Shown here: one piece after another, positions 54,621 to 64,000 of the stretch
How the letters are laid out: each line of letters starts with the position of its first letter
How positions within the stretch are numbered: the first letter of the stretch is position 1
Source of the DNA: Pseudomonas chlororaphis
Lineage (GTDB): Bacteria > Pseudomonadota > Gammaproteobacteria > Pseudomonadales > Pseudomonadaceae
Direction: 5' to 3'
Assembly: GCA_001023535.1 (NCBI GenBank)
Contig: CP011020.1
Location: forward strand, 5,268,501 to 5,332,500
Length of the DNA: 64,000 bases
Translations under genes and position numbers: made by a program
The notes under the pieces: generated by a model
Told to the model about the DNA's origin: nothing
The model's input: only the letters and a program-made list of their open reading frames with translations
The model's database searches: none

Positions 54621-55442
54621 TCAGGCCTGCGGGTTTTGCAAATGGCTCATGCTCGCCCCCAGCGCCTGGCGGATGTCGGCCAATTCATGGATGCTCTCGG
54701 CGAAGGGCTCGAAGGACAGGTAGCCGTCATAGCCACCGGCCCGCAACGCCTGGATCTGCGCGGCGTTGCCGAGAATGTCGGCCTCACCCACCAGCACCCG
54801 ATGGCCGTCGCGGATCGTCGCCAGCGGGGCCTGGGCGTCCTCGACGCCGGAGATGTGCACCAGGCCGGTCAGTTCGGGAAAGAACGCCTGCTCGCCCGCC
54901 AGGTGATGGTGGAAGGTGTCGTGCACCAGGCGGAACACATCCAGTCCGCCCACCGCCTCGATCGCCGCCACCGCCGTGCCCTTGCGCCGCAACGAACATT
55001 CTTCGAAACCCAGCGGCTCAATGAAACCGTAGATGCCGAAGGCCCGCAGGATCGGCGCCAGTTCACCCAACGCGGTGCGCAGGCCGGCCGCGCGTTGCGC
55101 TTCGCTGCGCGGATCGGCGCGATCGTTGAGCGGGCACATCACCAGCCCCTCGGCACCGCATTCGCGGGCGTAGTCGGCCAGCCGTACGGCTTGGGCACGG
55201 CGTTCGTCGTTCCACACATCGAAGGGGTACAGGGCATTGATCGACAACACCTTGATGCCGCGTGCCTCGCACAGCGCACGCACCTGGGCCGGCGGCATGC
55301 CGTCTTCGATCTCGACGCCCTTGAGGTCGTTGCGGATCTCGATGGCATCGGTCTTCAACGCCAGCGCCAGGTCGATGAAGGCCGGCAGCGACAGGCGCGG
55401 GGCGACCATTCGGTTCAGGGCAAAACGCAGGGGTTTGTTCAT
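54621..55442 (-). CDS. iolI: Inosose isomerase IolI-like TIM-barrel protein
   Basis: This 273-residue xylose-isomerase-like TIM barrel contains IEIRNDLKGVEIEDG, GFIEPLGFEECSLR and HHHLAGEQAFFPEL with the metal-binding Glu/His pattern. IolI converts 2-keto-myo-inositol to its 1-keto isomer and allows D-chiro-inositol use. GGAGGG precedes the ATG. Other TIM-barrel iol proteins (IolH) cannot be fully excluded, but IolI fits best. Confidence 0.85.
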   Translation of the reverse strand: MNKPLRFALNRMVAPRLSLPAFIDLALALKTDAIEIRNDLKGVEIEDGMPPAQVRALCEARGIKVLSINALYPFDVWNDERRAQAVRLADYARECGAEGLVMCPLNDRADPRSEAQRAAGLRTALGELAPILRAFGIYGFIEPLGFEECSLRRKGTAVAAIEAVGGLDVFRLVHDTFHHHLAGEQAFFPELTGLVHISGVEDAQAPLATIRDGHRVLVGEADILGNAAQIQALRAGGYDGYLSFEPFAESIHELADIRQALGASMSHLQNPQA

Positions 55443-55475
55443 TGTTGTTATCCCTCCGGCATTCGTACGAGCAGG

Positions 55476-56978
<1,503 letters not shown>

Positions 56979-57008
56979 TGTTCCTGTTCTCCGTGGGGAT
57001 GGTGCAAT

Positions 57009-57818
57009 TCAGAGGTCCAGCAGCCAACTGTGCTGCGGGTCGTTGTGAAACTGCCAGACGCGCTTGGGCCCGGCCATGACGTTCAGGTAGTACGACTCAT
57101 ACCCGTAGGGCACGCTGACCGGGTGATAGCCCTTGGGCACCACCACCAGGTCGCTGTTCTCCACGGCCATGGCCTGGTCGATGCTGCGGTCGTCGGTGTA
57201 GACCCGCTGGAACACGAAACCCTGGGCCGGATTGACCTGGTGGTAATAGGTTTCCTCCAGGAAGCTCTGGTGCGGCAGGTCGTCGGTGTCGTGCTTGTGG
57301 GGCGGGTAGCTCGACGAGTGTCCCGATGGCGTGCGCACTTCCACCACCAGCAGCGAATGGGCCGGCTCGCTGTCCGGCAGGATGTCGCAGACGTAGCGGG
57401 TGTTGGCACCCTTGCCGCGCACGCTGCGCTTCATGCTGTCGGGGCGGATCAGCCGTGGAGCGTAGCGATCCCCGGCTGCCCCCGGCGCCGCACACACGGC
57501 GAGTTGCACGTCACTCAGGGCGGTGACCTGAGCCTGGCTGCCGGGCGGCAGGTACGCGGCGTAGGGTGACTTGTCCTCGAACACCGATTGGCGGTCGCCC
57601 AGGTTGTCCCAGTCGAACGCGCCCTGCCCTGGCGCCTCGCCCTTGAGGCTGATGCGACCGCTGAGCAGCACCAGGCACAGTTCCTTGTCATCGGCCGCCA
57701 CCGCGAGGGTTTCGCCCAGGCTCAGGCGATAGGCGGCGAAGCCGACGTATTCCAGCTCGCCGGCGGGCAGCTCGACCATGGTCCGGCCGCTGGCGTGGCT
57801 CTTGATCAACAGGCTCAT
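57009..57818 (-). CDS. iolB: 5-Deoxy-glucuronate isomerase IolB
   Basis: This 269-residue cupin isomerises 5-deoxy-glucuronate to 5-dehydro-2-deoxy-gluconate. The metal-binding cupin sequence SSYPPHKHDTDDLPHQSFLEE and GYHPVSVPYGYESYYLNVM are clear. The start ATG 57818 has AAAGGAG upstream and overlaps the iolE stop by four bases. The longer frame upstream lies within iolE. Confidence 0.96.
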   Translation of the reverse strand: MSLLIKSHASGRTMVELPAGELEYVGFAAYRLSLGETLAVAADDKELCLVLLSGRISLKGEAPGQGAFDWDNLGDRQSVFEDKSPYAAYLPPGSQAQVTALSDVQLAVCAAPGAAGDRYAPRLIRPDSMKRSVRGKGANTRYVCDILPDSEPAHSLLVVEVRTPSGHSSSYPPHKHDTDDLPHQSFLEETYYHQVNPAQGFVFQRVYTDDRSIDQAMAVENSDLVVVPKGYHPVSVPYGYESYYLNVMAGPKRVWQFHNDPQHSWLLDL

Positions 57819-58708
57819 GACACACTCCTTTCCTGCAACAAGGCGCGCAGGGTCTCGTAGCCTTTTTTGGCGTAGGCGTAACTCGGCGCGACGGCGGGAT
57901 CCTGCTCGGCTTCCACCACCAGCCAACCCTCGTAACGGGCAGCCAGCAACACGTCCAGCAACGCGGCAAAATCGATGTCGCCATCGCCCGGCACGGTGAA
58001 GGTGCCGTTGATGATGCAGTCGGGAAAGCTCCAGAGATGGTTGCGCGCCAACTGCACCACCGGCTTGCGCACGTCCTTGAAATGCACGTGGCAAATACGC
58101 TCGATGTGTTTGCGCAGCACCTGCAAGGGTTCGCCGCCGCCCATGTAGCAGTGGCCGGAATCGAACAACAGGCCCACCTCGCTGCCGGTCAGGGCCATCA
58201 GCTTGTCGATGTCCGAGGGCGACTCGACGTAGGCGCCCATGTGGTGGTGATAGCCCAGGCGCACGCCCCTGGACAGGGTGAAGCGCGCCAGCTCGGTGAG
58301 TTTGTCGGCGTAGCGTTGCCAGGCGTCGTCGGTGTGAAAACGCGGCCGTTCGACCAGGGGAATCCGCTGGCCCTGGATCGAATCGGCCACTTCGCCGTAC
58401 ACCAGCACCGTGGCGCCGTTGTGCGCCAGCAACTCGACATGGCTGGCAATGGCGTCGATTTCCTCGGCTGCCGAACGCTGGGCCAGGCGACCGGAATACC
58501 AGCCGGAAACCAGGGCCAGGTCATAGGGCCGCAATACATCGCCAACGCCCTTGGCGTCCTTGGGAAACTTGCCGTTGAGCTCGAAGCCTTCGTAGCCGAT
58601 GGATTTGCCTTCGCTCAGCGCGGTGCTCAACGGCGTCTCACCGCCCAGGGAAGGCAGGTCGTCGTTGCTCCAGGAAATCGGGTTGATGCCAATTCGAATA
58701 GCGGGCAT
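57815..58708 (-). CDS. iolE: myo-Inosose-2 dehydratase IolE
   Basis: This 297-residue TIM-barrel enzyme dehydrates scyllo-inosose to the diketone used by IolD. It starts RIGINPISWSNDDLPSLGG and has GYHHHMGAYVES, LLFDSGHCYMGGG and HVHFKDV, the metal-binding residues of the family. AAAGGTG precedes the ATG. It overlaps iolB by four bases. Confidence 0.96.
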   Translation of the reverse strand: MPAIRIGINPISWSNDDLPSLGGETPLSTALSEGKSIGYEGFELNGKFPKDAKGVGDVLRPYDLALVSGWYSGRLAQRSAAEEIDAIASHVELLAHNGATVLVYGEVADSIQGQRIPLVERPRFHTDDAWQRYADKLTELARFTLSRGVRLGYHHHMGAYVESPSDIDKLMALTGSEVGLLFDSGHCYMGGGEPLQVLRKHIERICHVHFKDVRKPVVQLARNHLWSFPDCIINGTFTVPGDGDIDFAALLDVLLAARYEGWLVVEAEQDPAVAPSYAYAKKGYETLRALLQERSVS

Positions 58709-58769
58709 GGCTGCACCTTTTTATTGTTTTCAAACTGAATGTCGAAAGCCATTTGTGAATACATAACTG

Positions 58770-58902
58770 TGGCGAGGGGATTTATCCCCGCTGGGCTGCG
58801 AAGCGGCCCCTCGAACGGCTGAATGTGGGCTGCCTGACACACCGAGTTGTAGGGTTTTGGGGCTGCTTCGCAGCCCAGCGGGGATAAATCCCCTCGCCAC
58901 AA
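58770..58902. repeat. REP inverted pair between iolC and iolE
   Basis: Arms TGTGGCGAGGGGATTTATCC (58771 on) and its complement (to 58901), with inner GGGCTGC/GCAGCCC pairing. It interrupts the catabolic block after the first gene. Confidence 0.9.
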
Positions 58903-58921
58903 AAAAGCTCTTGCGCCGCTG

Positions 58922-60859
58922 TCACGCCCGCGCCGCCCGCCACGCCTCGATCAATTCCACGAACCGGTCCTGCACCTGCCGGATCAGCGTGTCATCGTCG
59001 ATTTCCCCAGCCATCCACGCTCGGCTCGGTTCCTGGAAGATCGTGCGGCCTACGGCGAACCCTCGGCAGGTGGTGCTCTGGCTGGCCTGGCGAAAACCAT
59101 CGGCCAGCGCCGTGGCCGGGGCGTTGAGGCCCAGCAAAACCACGCCGCGGCAATACGGGTCGCGCTGCTGGATCAACTCGTCGAGCTGTTCCCATTCCTG
59201 CTCGCTCTGGGCCTCGATCTTCCACCACGCCGGGTAGATGCCCAGGTTGTAGAGGCGCTTGAGGGCGCGATACAGCACGTCCGGGTGCGGCGACGGATGA
59301 TCCTTGGGCGGAATGACTTCCAGCAGCAATTCATGGCCGCTGACCTGGGAGGCCTTGTACAACCCCATCAACTGCGCTTCCTGTTCGAGGCGCAACAGCG
59401 GCTCGTCATCGGGGTGGAATTGCACCAGGCACTTGATGATCTGTTCCTGCGGCCAGGCGATCAGGTTGCTGCCGATGGAACGCCCATGTTCGAACGCCAG
59501 CGGGCGCGAACCCTGGACTTCCACCGGCCGCGCGACCCACCAACCGCGCCCGGTGGCCGCATTGAGCGAATCCTGGCCAAACCGCTGGTCAGCCAGCAGG
59601 CCGACATCGGCCTCGACGCCCTGGCGTTGCAAATCGGCTTCGACCCGCTCCACCGCCTGGATGAACAACTGCTTGAGCTGGCCGATGCTACTCAGGTCGC
59701 GGCCGCCCTTTTGCGCCAGTTCCACTAACTGTCCACGGTGGTCGAACGCGAAAATGAACAGTTGCTTCCAGGCTTTGCGCGGCACGCTGACCTGATGCAG
59801 GCGTTGCAGCACGGCGTCCTGGTCCGGCCGGGTGATCGGCACCGGGCTGCTGAACAGGTAGTCGAGCTCCGCCCGGGTCGGCATGGCCGGGGCGCAGGCA
59901 TGGCGCGACACCACCAGGCCGCCGCAGGCATTGGCCAACTGGCAGCAACGCTCGTCACTGGCGTCCTCCAGCCAACCGGCGAGAAACCCCGACATGAAGG
60001 CGTCGCCGGCGCCCAGCACATTCAGGACTTCGACTCGAACGCCCGGGTAAATCGCGCCGTCTTCGAGCCGCGCCGGGATCGCCCCATGGATCACCGTGCA
60101 GCCCTGCGGGCCGAGCTTGACCACCAGGGTCGCCGCCGTCAGCGAACGCACGGTGCGCAGGGCCGTGAGCAAGTCTTCGCTGCCGCCAGCGATCAGAAAC
60201 TCTTCCTCGGTGCCGACGATCAGGTCGAAACGCGGCAGGATGCCTTGCACGTGCCGGCTGACGTTCTGGTCGGCGACAAAACGGGTCTGCCCGTCGGCCT
60301 TGCCTGTCAGGCCCCAGAGCACCGGCCGATAGTCGATATCGAGGATGCGCTTGACCTGGTGCTTTTGCGCATAGTCCAGGGCCTGGATGCTGGCCTTATA
60401 GACGCCGTCGGTGGAGAAATGCGTGCCGGTGATCAGCAGGGCCTTGCTGGAGGCAATGTAAGACTCGTCGATGTCTTCGGCCCGCAGCGCCATGTCGGCG
60501 CAGTTTTCGCGGTAGAACACCAGGGGGAAGGTCTCACGGTCCTTGATCCCCAGCAGGACCATTGCCGTCAGGCGTTGCGGATCGGCCTTGATGCCGCTGA
60601 CATCGCAGCCTTCGCGCGCCAGCGATTGCACCAGGAAACGACCCATGTGGTCGTCGCCCACTCGGCTCAGCATCGCCGACTTGAGCCCCAGGCGCGCCGT
60701 GCCGAACGCGATGTTGGCCGACGAGCCTCCCAGGTACTTGGCGAAACTGCTGACATCTTCCAGGCGTGCGCCGACTTGCTGCGCATAAAGGTCCACGCCC
60801 AGGCGTCCCAGGCAGATCACATCCAATTGACGCCCACTGGCAAAACGAGTCTGGCCCAT
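58922..60859 (-). CDS. iolC: Bifunctional 5-dehydro-2-deoxygluconokinase IolC with DUF2090 (aldolase-like) domain
   Basis: This 645-residue protein is a fusion. Residues 1 to about 335 form a PfkB kinase (LGGSSANIAFGTARLG; catalytic Asp286 in NVLGAGDAF) that phosphorylates 5-dehydro-2-deoxygluconate. Residues about 345-640 form a DUF2090 TIM-barrel domain (FIFAFDHRGQLVELAQ). DUF2090 probably provides the aldolase step, since no separate iolJ gene is present here. The start at 60859 has AGGAG upstream. It is the first gene of the leftward block and divergent from iolR. Confidence 0.94.
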   Translation of the reverse strand: MGQTRFASGRQLDVICLGRLGVDLYAQQVGARLEDVSSFAKYLGGSSANIAFGTARLGLKSAMLSRVGDDHMGRFLVQSLAREGCDVSGIKADPQRLTAMVLLGIKDRETFPLVFYRENCADMALRAEDIDESYIASSKALLITGTHFSTDGVYKASIQALDYAQKHQVKRILDIDYRPVLWGLTGKADGQTRFVADQNVSRHVQGILPRFDLIVGTEEEFLIAGGSEDLLTALRTVRSLTAATLVVKLGPQGCTVIHGAIPARLEDGAIYPGVRVEVLNVLGAGDAFMSGFLAGWLEDASDERCCQLANACGGLVVSRHACAPAMPTRAELDYLFSSPVPITRPDQDAVLQRLHQVSVPRKAWKQLFIFAFDHRGQLVELAQKGGRDLSSIGQLKQLFIQAVERVEADLQRQGVEADVGLLADQRFGQDSLNAATGRGWWVARPVEVQGSRPLAFEHGRSIGSNLIAWPQEQIIKCLVQFHPDDEPLLRLEQEAQLMGLYKASQVSGHELLLEVIPPKDHPSPHPDVLYRALKRLYNLGIYPAWWKIEAQSEQEWEQLDELIQQRDPYCRGVVLLGLNAPATALADGFRQASQSTTCRGFAVGRTIFQEPSRAWMAGEIDDDTLIRQVQDRFVELIEAWRAARA

Positions 60860-61170
60860 GCTGGCTCCTGTTATTTTTATCAGCCTGCGCATGCCGCCGA
60901 AACCGGCGCCAACGCTCTTGGTGGGTGCAGACTAAAACGAGCCGCGGGCAATAATCAATAATTATTCTATATATTTTTTACGTGGAATATTTTTTCCAAT
61001 ACGCTATAGCCGAAGCGGACCAGACGCAGTGCATCGTTTCAGCAGCGGCGCCAACGTTGCCCTACCCATGATTTTCCCAGCGCCTACGCTGTAGACTGCG
61101 ATCAGCCAACCTATTGTCGAGGGCCGTGTGTGACAGCCGCCCTATAAGAACAAAGCCAGAAGGATTTTCT
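60860..61170. other. Divergent iolC / iolR intergenic region
   Basis: This 311-base gap holds the operator pair at 60956-60998. AT-rich TATATATTTTTTA at 60968-60980 lies between the two palindromes and may include promoter elements for either direction. AAGGA precedes the iolR ATG. No small gene or REP is seen. Confidence 0.5.
60956..60998. promoter_or_regulatory. Paired IolR-type operator between iolC and iolR
   Basis: TGGAATATTTTTTCCA (60983-60998) has the GGAA-N6-TTCC core. A weaker CAATAATTATTC (60956-60967) is centred 29 bases away. The segment is the most AT-rich part of the divergent gap and should control iolC and iolR, including autoregulation. Confidence 0.72.
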
Positions 61171-62094
61171 ATGACCCGCCCCGATGATCTGCCGGCACCG
61201 TCCGAGCGCGCGTCCGACGCCACGCTCCCGAGCCCTCCGATCAATGCCGAGCGTCTGCTGCAACTGATTACCGAGGAGTACGAAAGCCTGCCTCGCCAGC
61301 TCAAGCGCATTGCCAGCTACATGAGCCAGCAGAGCGACCGGATCATGGTCGACCGGATCAGCGACATCGCCCGCGAATGCGAAGTGCACCCCTCGGCCAT
61401 CGTGCGTTTCTCCCAGCGCTTTGGCTTCAGTGGGTTCAGCGAAATGCAGGCGCTGTTTCGCGAGGCGTACACCCACAAGACCACGCCGGTGCAGAACTAC
61501 CAGCAACGCATCCGCAGCATGATCGCCAACAAGTCGCAGAAAGCCAGTGGCGGCGACCTGGCCCGCGAATGCGTCAACGCGACCCTGTCGGGCATCGAAC
61601 GCCTGGGGCTGGAGCTCGACGACCAAGCCTTCGAAAAAGCCGTGGACCTGGTGGTCAACGCCGACAACATCTATGTGGTGGGCGTACGCCGTTCGTTTGC
61701 GGTGGCCGACTACCTGGTCTACAACCTGCAACACACCAACAAGCGTATTCACCTGGTGTCCGGCCTGGGCGGCAGCTACCGCGAGCAGATGCGCAGCGTG
61801 CGGGCCAACGACCTGGTCATCGCCATCAGCTTCACGCCCTACGGCAAGGAAACCCAGCACTGCCTGCGCATCGCCCAGCACCACCAGGCCAAGACGCTGA
61901 TCATCACCGACAGCAACCTGTCGCCCCTGGCCAAGCGGGCCAACGCGGTGTTGTTGGTGAACGAAGGCAGCTCGTTCGCCTTCCGCTCGTTGAGCGCCAC
62001 GCTGTGCCTGTGCCAGGCGTTGTTCATTGCCGTGGCCTACCGGCTGGAGCTCAAGGTCGATGAGATCCATGAACAGGTCGGGTTCGAGGATTGA
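61171..62094 (+). CDS. iolR: RpiR-family regulator IolR with SIS domain
   Basis: This 307-residue protein has an N-terminal RpiR helix-turn-helix (RISDIARECEVHPSAIVRFS and RFGFSGFSEMQ near residues 55-95) and a C-terminal SIS sugar-phosphate-binding domain (NIYVVGVRRSFAVADYL, DLVIAISFTPYGKET). In proteobacteria such IolR proteins repress iol genes until a phosphorylated inositol intermediate binds. The ATG at 61171 follows AAGGA. It is divergent from iolC and likely recognises the palindromes described here. Confidence 0.94.
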   Translation: MTRPDDLPAPSERASDATLPSPPINAERLLQLITEEYESLPRQLKRIASYMSQQSDRIMVDRISDIARECEVHPSAIVRFSQRFGFSGFSEMQALFREAYTHKTTPVQNYQQRIRSMIANKSQKASGGDLARECVNATLSGIERLGLELDDQAFEKAVDLVVNADNIYVVGVRRSFAVADYLVYNLQHTNKRIHLVSGLGGSYREQMRSVRANDLVIAISFTPYGKETQHCLRIAQHHQAKTLIITDSNLSPLAKRANAVLLVNEGSSFAFRSLSATLCLCQALFIAVAYRLELKVDEIHEQVGFED

Positions 62095-62130
62095 CGTATC
62101 ACCTACCGATGAATCGCTGAAGGAGAAGCC

Positions 62131-62742
62131 ATGAAACTGATCGGCATGCTGGACTCGCCCTATGTACGCCGCACCGCCCTGTCCGCCAAATGCCTGGGCA
62201 TCGCCCTGGAGCATGAGTCGGTTTCGGTGTTCCGGCATTTCGAGCAGTTCCAGCGCATCAACCCGGTGGTCAAGGCGCCGACCCTGGTGCTGGACGATGG
62301 CAGCGTACTGATGGATTCGACGTTGATCATCGATTACCTGCAAACCCTGGCAGCACCAGGAAAGCGCCTGATGCCAGACGATGCCGGGCAGCGGTTGCGG
62401 TCACTGCGCCTGATCGGATTGGCGCTGGCGGCGTGTGAGAAATCGGTGCAGATCTACTACGAACGCAACCTGCGGCCCACAGACATCCAGCACGCGCCCT
62501 GGGTAGAGCGAGTGGAAGGCCAGCTCGCGGCTGCCTATGGGATGCTGGAACAGGAACTGCAGCGAGCGCCGCTGCCCACTGATGGCACGCTGGATCAGGC
62601 CGGTATCACGCTGGCAGTGGCCTGGAGCTTCACCAACCTGGTGGTGCCGGACCAGGTGGAAGGCCGGTCATTTCCATTGATCAGCGCCTATACCGCCTAT
62701 GCCGAAGGGCTGGAAGTGTTCATCGACACCCCGATGCAGTAG
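62131..62742 (+). CDS. Glutathione S-transferase family protein
   Basis: This 203-residue protein has a thioredoxin-like N-terminal domain (MKLIGMLDSPYVRRTALSAK, with Ser9 in the usual catalytic position, then NPVVKAPTLVLDDGSVLMDS with the cis-Pro and glutathione-binding Asp-Ser) and a helical C-terminal domain. It should be cytosolic. The substrate is unknown. AAGGAG precedes the ATG. It lies 36 bases after iolR and may be co-transcribed, though a link to inositol use is not evident. Confidence 0.92.
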   Translation: MKLIGMLDSPYVRRTALSAKCLGIALEHESVSVFRHFEQFQRINPVVKAPTLVLDDGSVLMDSTLIIDYLQTLAAPGKRLMPDDAGQRLRSLRLIGLALAACEKSVQIYYERNLRPTDIQHAPWVERVEGQLAAAYGMLEQELQRAPLPTDGTLDQAGITLAVAWSFTNLVVPDQVEGRSFPLISAYTAYAEGLEVFIDTPMQ

Positions 62743-62768
62743 GCATCGGCGCCAGCATACCCGCGGTC

Positions 62769-63340
62769 ATCGCGAGCAAGCTCGCTCCCCCAGGGAATGC
62801 TTGGTATGTCGCACATTAAGCGTTCACCGCCGTCTCCTGTGTGGGAGCGAGCTTGGTCGCGAAGACGGTGGCACAGCCGGCAGCATCACCCACCGGTACA
62901 CCGCTTTCGCGGGCAAGCCCGCTCCCACAGGAGATAGTGGATTTCACGCAAATGCTGGACATCCCCCGACGCTTTTGTGGGAGCGAGCTTGCTCGCGAAG
63001 ACGGTGGCACAGCGAGCAGCATCGCCCACTGGTACACCGCTTTCGCGGGCAAGCCCGCTCTCACAGGAGATAGTGGATTTCACGCAAATGCTGGACATCC
63101 CCCAACGCTTGTGTGGGAGCGAGCTTGCTCGCGAAGACGGCGACACAGCCGGCAGCATCACCCACTGGTACACCGCTTTCGCGGGCAAGCCCGCTCCCAC
63201 AGGAGATAGTGGATTTCACGCAAATGCTGGACATCCCCCAACGCTTTTGTGGGAGCGAGCTTAGTCGCGAAGACGGTGGCACAGCCGGCAGCATCACCCA
63301 CTGGTACACCGCTTTCGCGGGCAAGCCCGCTCTCACAGGG
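62769..63340. repeat. Tandem REP array, 136-bp period
   Basis: After one lone arm (62769-62793), four units start with TGTGGGAGCGAGCTT at 62840, 62976, 63112 and 63248, exactly 136 bases apart. Each unit has a GAGCGAGCTTGCTCGCGAAG-type arm, a 37-base loop, a TTCGCGGGCAAGCCCGCTC-type arm and a spacer that includes GATAGTGGATTTCACGCAAA. The last unit is cut short. Copies differ by only a few bases. No coding function is supported in this stretch of about 600 bases between the GST gene and hcnC. Confidence 0.92.
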
Positions 63341-63344
63341 GGCT

Positions 63345-64000
63345 TCACGCTGGTTCCATTGCCTTCGCCTGTTTGACCGGGGCGACCTCGAAGCGGTCTG
63401 CCAGGAACGGCGTGATGTCCAGCGGCAACGGTTCGTGGTTCACCAGTTTATCCAGCAGCACGCCGGTGATGGCCGAGGTGAGAATGCCGGTGCGGAAGTG
63501 GCCGCAGGCGTTGAGGTAGCCCTCTACCCCGCGCATCGGCCCCAGGATCGGCAGCTCATCGGGCGAGCCTGGGCGCAGGCCGGCCCAGGTTCGCTTCAGG
63601 TTGATGTCGGCCAGTTGCGGAATGCAGCGCATCGCGCCTTGCACCAGCCCTTCGATTTCCGGGTAAGTGGTGGTCACGTCGAAGCCTTTGTCTTCGGTGG
63701 TGCTGCCGATGAGGATTTCGCCGTTGTCCTTCTGCGCCACATAACAGTCGCTGGTGGTCAGGCAGCCGTTGAGGATCTTCGGCATGCGCTCGGTCAGCAG
63801 GATCTGCCCCTTGACCGGCTTGACCGGAATGCGCACGCCCGTGGCCTGCTCGCTCAGGTCCGCCGCCCAGGCACCGGCCGCGTTGATCAGGGTTCGGCAG
63901 TGGAAAGTACCCGCCTCGGCGGTGTTCACCCCGATGACCCGCGTGCCGCTGCGCAGCACCTCGATCACATTGGTATTGAAGAACAGGTCGACACCGTTCT
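63345..64000 (-). CDS. hcnC: Hydrogen cyanide synthase subunit HcnC, 3' part (5' end beyond window)
   Basis: The leftward frame stays open from the window edge to the stop at 63345, giving 218 residues of an FAD-dependent amine/D-amino-acid oxidase. The text TLINAAGAWAADLSEQATG, PVKPVKGQILLTERMPK, LTTSDCYVAQKDNGEILIGS and AGLRPGSPDELPILGP matches HcnC of cyanogenic pseudomonads as I know it. HcnABC oxidises glycine to HCN and CO2 at the membrane. An ATG at 63968 is internal and is not the true start. A close amino-acid oxidase outside the hcn operon is a less likely alternative, which hcnAB just beyond the edge would settle. Confidence 0.8.
   Translation of the reverse strand, partial: NGVDLFFNTNVIEVLRSGTRVIGVNTAEAGTFHCRTLINAAGAWAADLSEQATGVRIPVKPVKGQILLTERMPKILNGCLTTSDCYVAQKDNGEILIGSTTEDKGFDVTTTYPEIEGLVQGAMRCIPQLADINLKRTWAGLRPGSPDELPILGPMRGVEGYLNACGHFRTGILTSAITGVLLDKLVNHEPLPLDITPFLADRFEVAPVKQAKAMEPA

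Noticed and set aside
62769..63340. Possible CRISPR array
   Set aside because: The repeats have a 136-base period, consist of REP palindromes, the spacers are themselves repeated, and no cas genes are near.
62816..63376. Several overlapping short open frames in the REP array
   Set aside because: They arise from the repeated REP sequence in all frames and have no ribosome sites.

Overview
The window looks like chromosome of a fluorescent Pseudomonas (P. fluorescens / P. brassicacearum type). The grounds are the high-GC codon use, many intergenic REP palindromes of the two usual Pseudomonas sequence types, a seven-function Mrp antiporter operon with fused A and B subunits, a DksA2-type paralogue, and a partial gene that reads as hcnC (cyanide synthesis). 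No rRNA, tRNA, CRISPR array, integrase or intact insertion sequence was seen.

Layout. (1) 1-19.9 kb: a complete core type VI secretion locus in two divergent blocks. tssA(partial)-tssM-tssL-tssK-tssJ reads leftward; tssB-tssC-hcp-tssE-tssF-tssG-clpV reads rightward, followed by a DNase-I-fold nuclease, vgrG, a MORN/YwqK-repeat gene and, on the opposite strand, a DUF4280 PAAR-like gene. (2) 20-22 kb: a phosphotransferase and a short-chain dehydrogenase, then two REP pairs. (3) 22.2-23.4 kb: a lone Gfo/Idh/MocA oxidoreductase whose promoter carries the same paired AT-rich palindromes as the inositol genes 28-39 kb away. (4) 23.5-30.7 kb: an insecticidal-type TcB-TcC toxin pair without a TcA gene in view. 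The TcC tail is AT-rich and carries a pattern typical of PI3/PI4-kinase-like enzymes. A foldback MITE sits at its stop codon. (5) 30.9-33.9 kb: an FAD/NAD(P) protein, and an XRE-cupin regulator divergent from an EamA exporter. (6) 34-40.1 kb: the mrp Na+/H+ antiporter operon. (7) 40.3-46 kb: small and single genes: DUF3995, an orphan betaine-type binding protein, an unknown 149-aa protein, two 78-aa proteins, a chemoreceptor and dksA2. (8) 46.2-62.1 kb: a myo-inositol uptake and catabolism cluster. It holds an ABC transporter, a second Gfo/Idh protein, iolG, iolD, iolI, iolA/mmsA, iolB, iolE and iolC, all leftward, with divergent iolR. (9) 62.1-64 kb: a glutathione S-transferase, a tandem REP array with a 136-bp period, and the 3' part of hcnC.

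How the genes fit together. The T6SS locus supplies every core part (baseplate, sheath, tube, membrane complex, ClpV), and the extra genes around vgrG are candidate cargo, immunity or spike-tip genes. The inositol cluster should import inositol, oxidise it (IolG), dehydrate and hydrolyse it (IolE, IolD), isomerise it (IolI, IolB), phosphorylate and cleave it (IolC with its fused DUF2090 domain) and finish at acetyl-CoA through IolA. IolR is the likely repressor. Three promoters carry a GGAA-N6-TTCC palindrome with a weaker partner about 29 bp away, which ties the lone dehydrogenase at 22.3 kb to this regulon.

Most informative points for follow-up: the kinase-like TcC toxin tail, the nuclease between clpV and vgrG, the inferred IolR regulon, and the 136-bp REP array.
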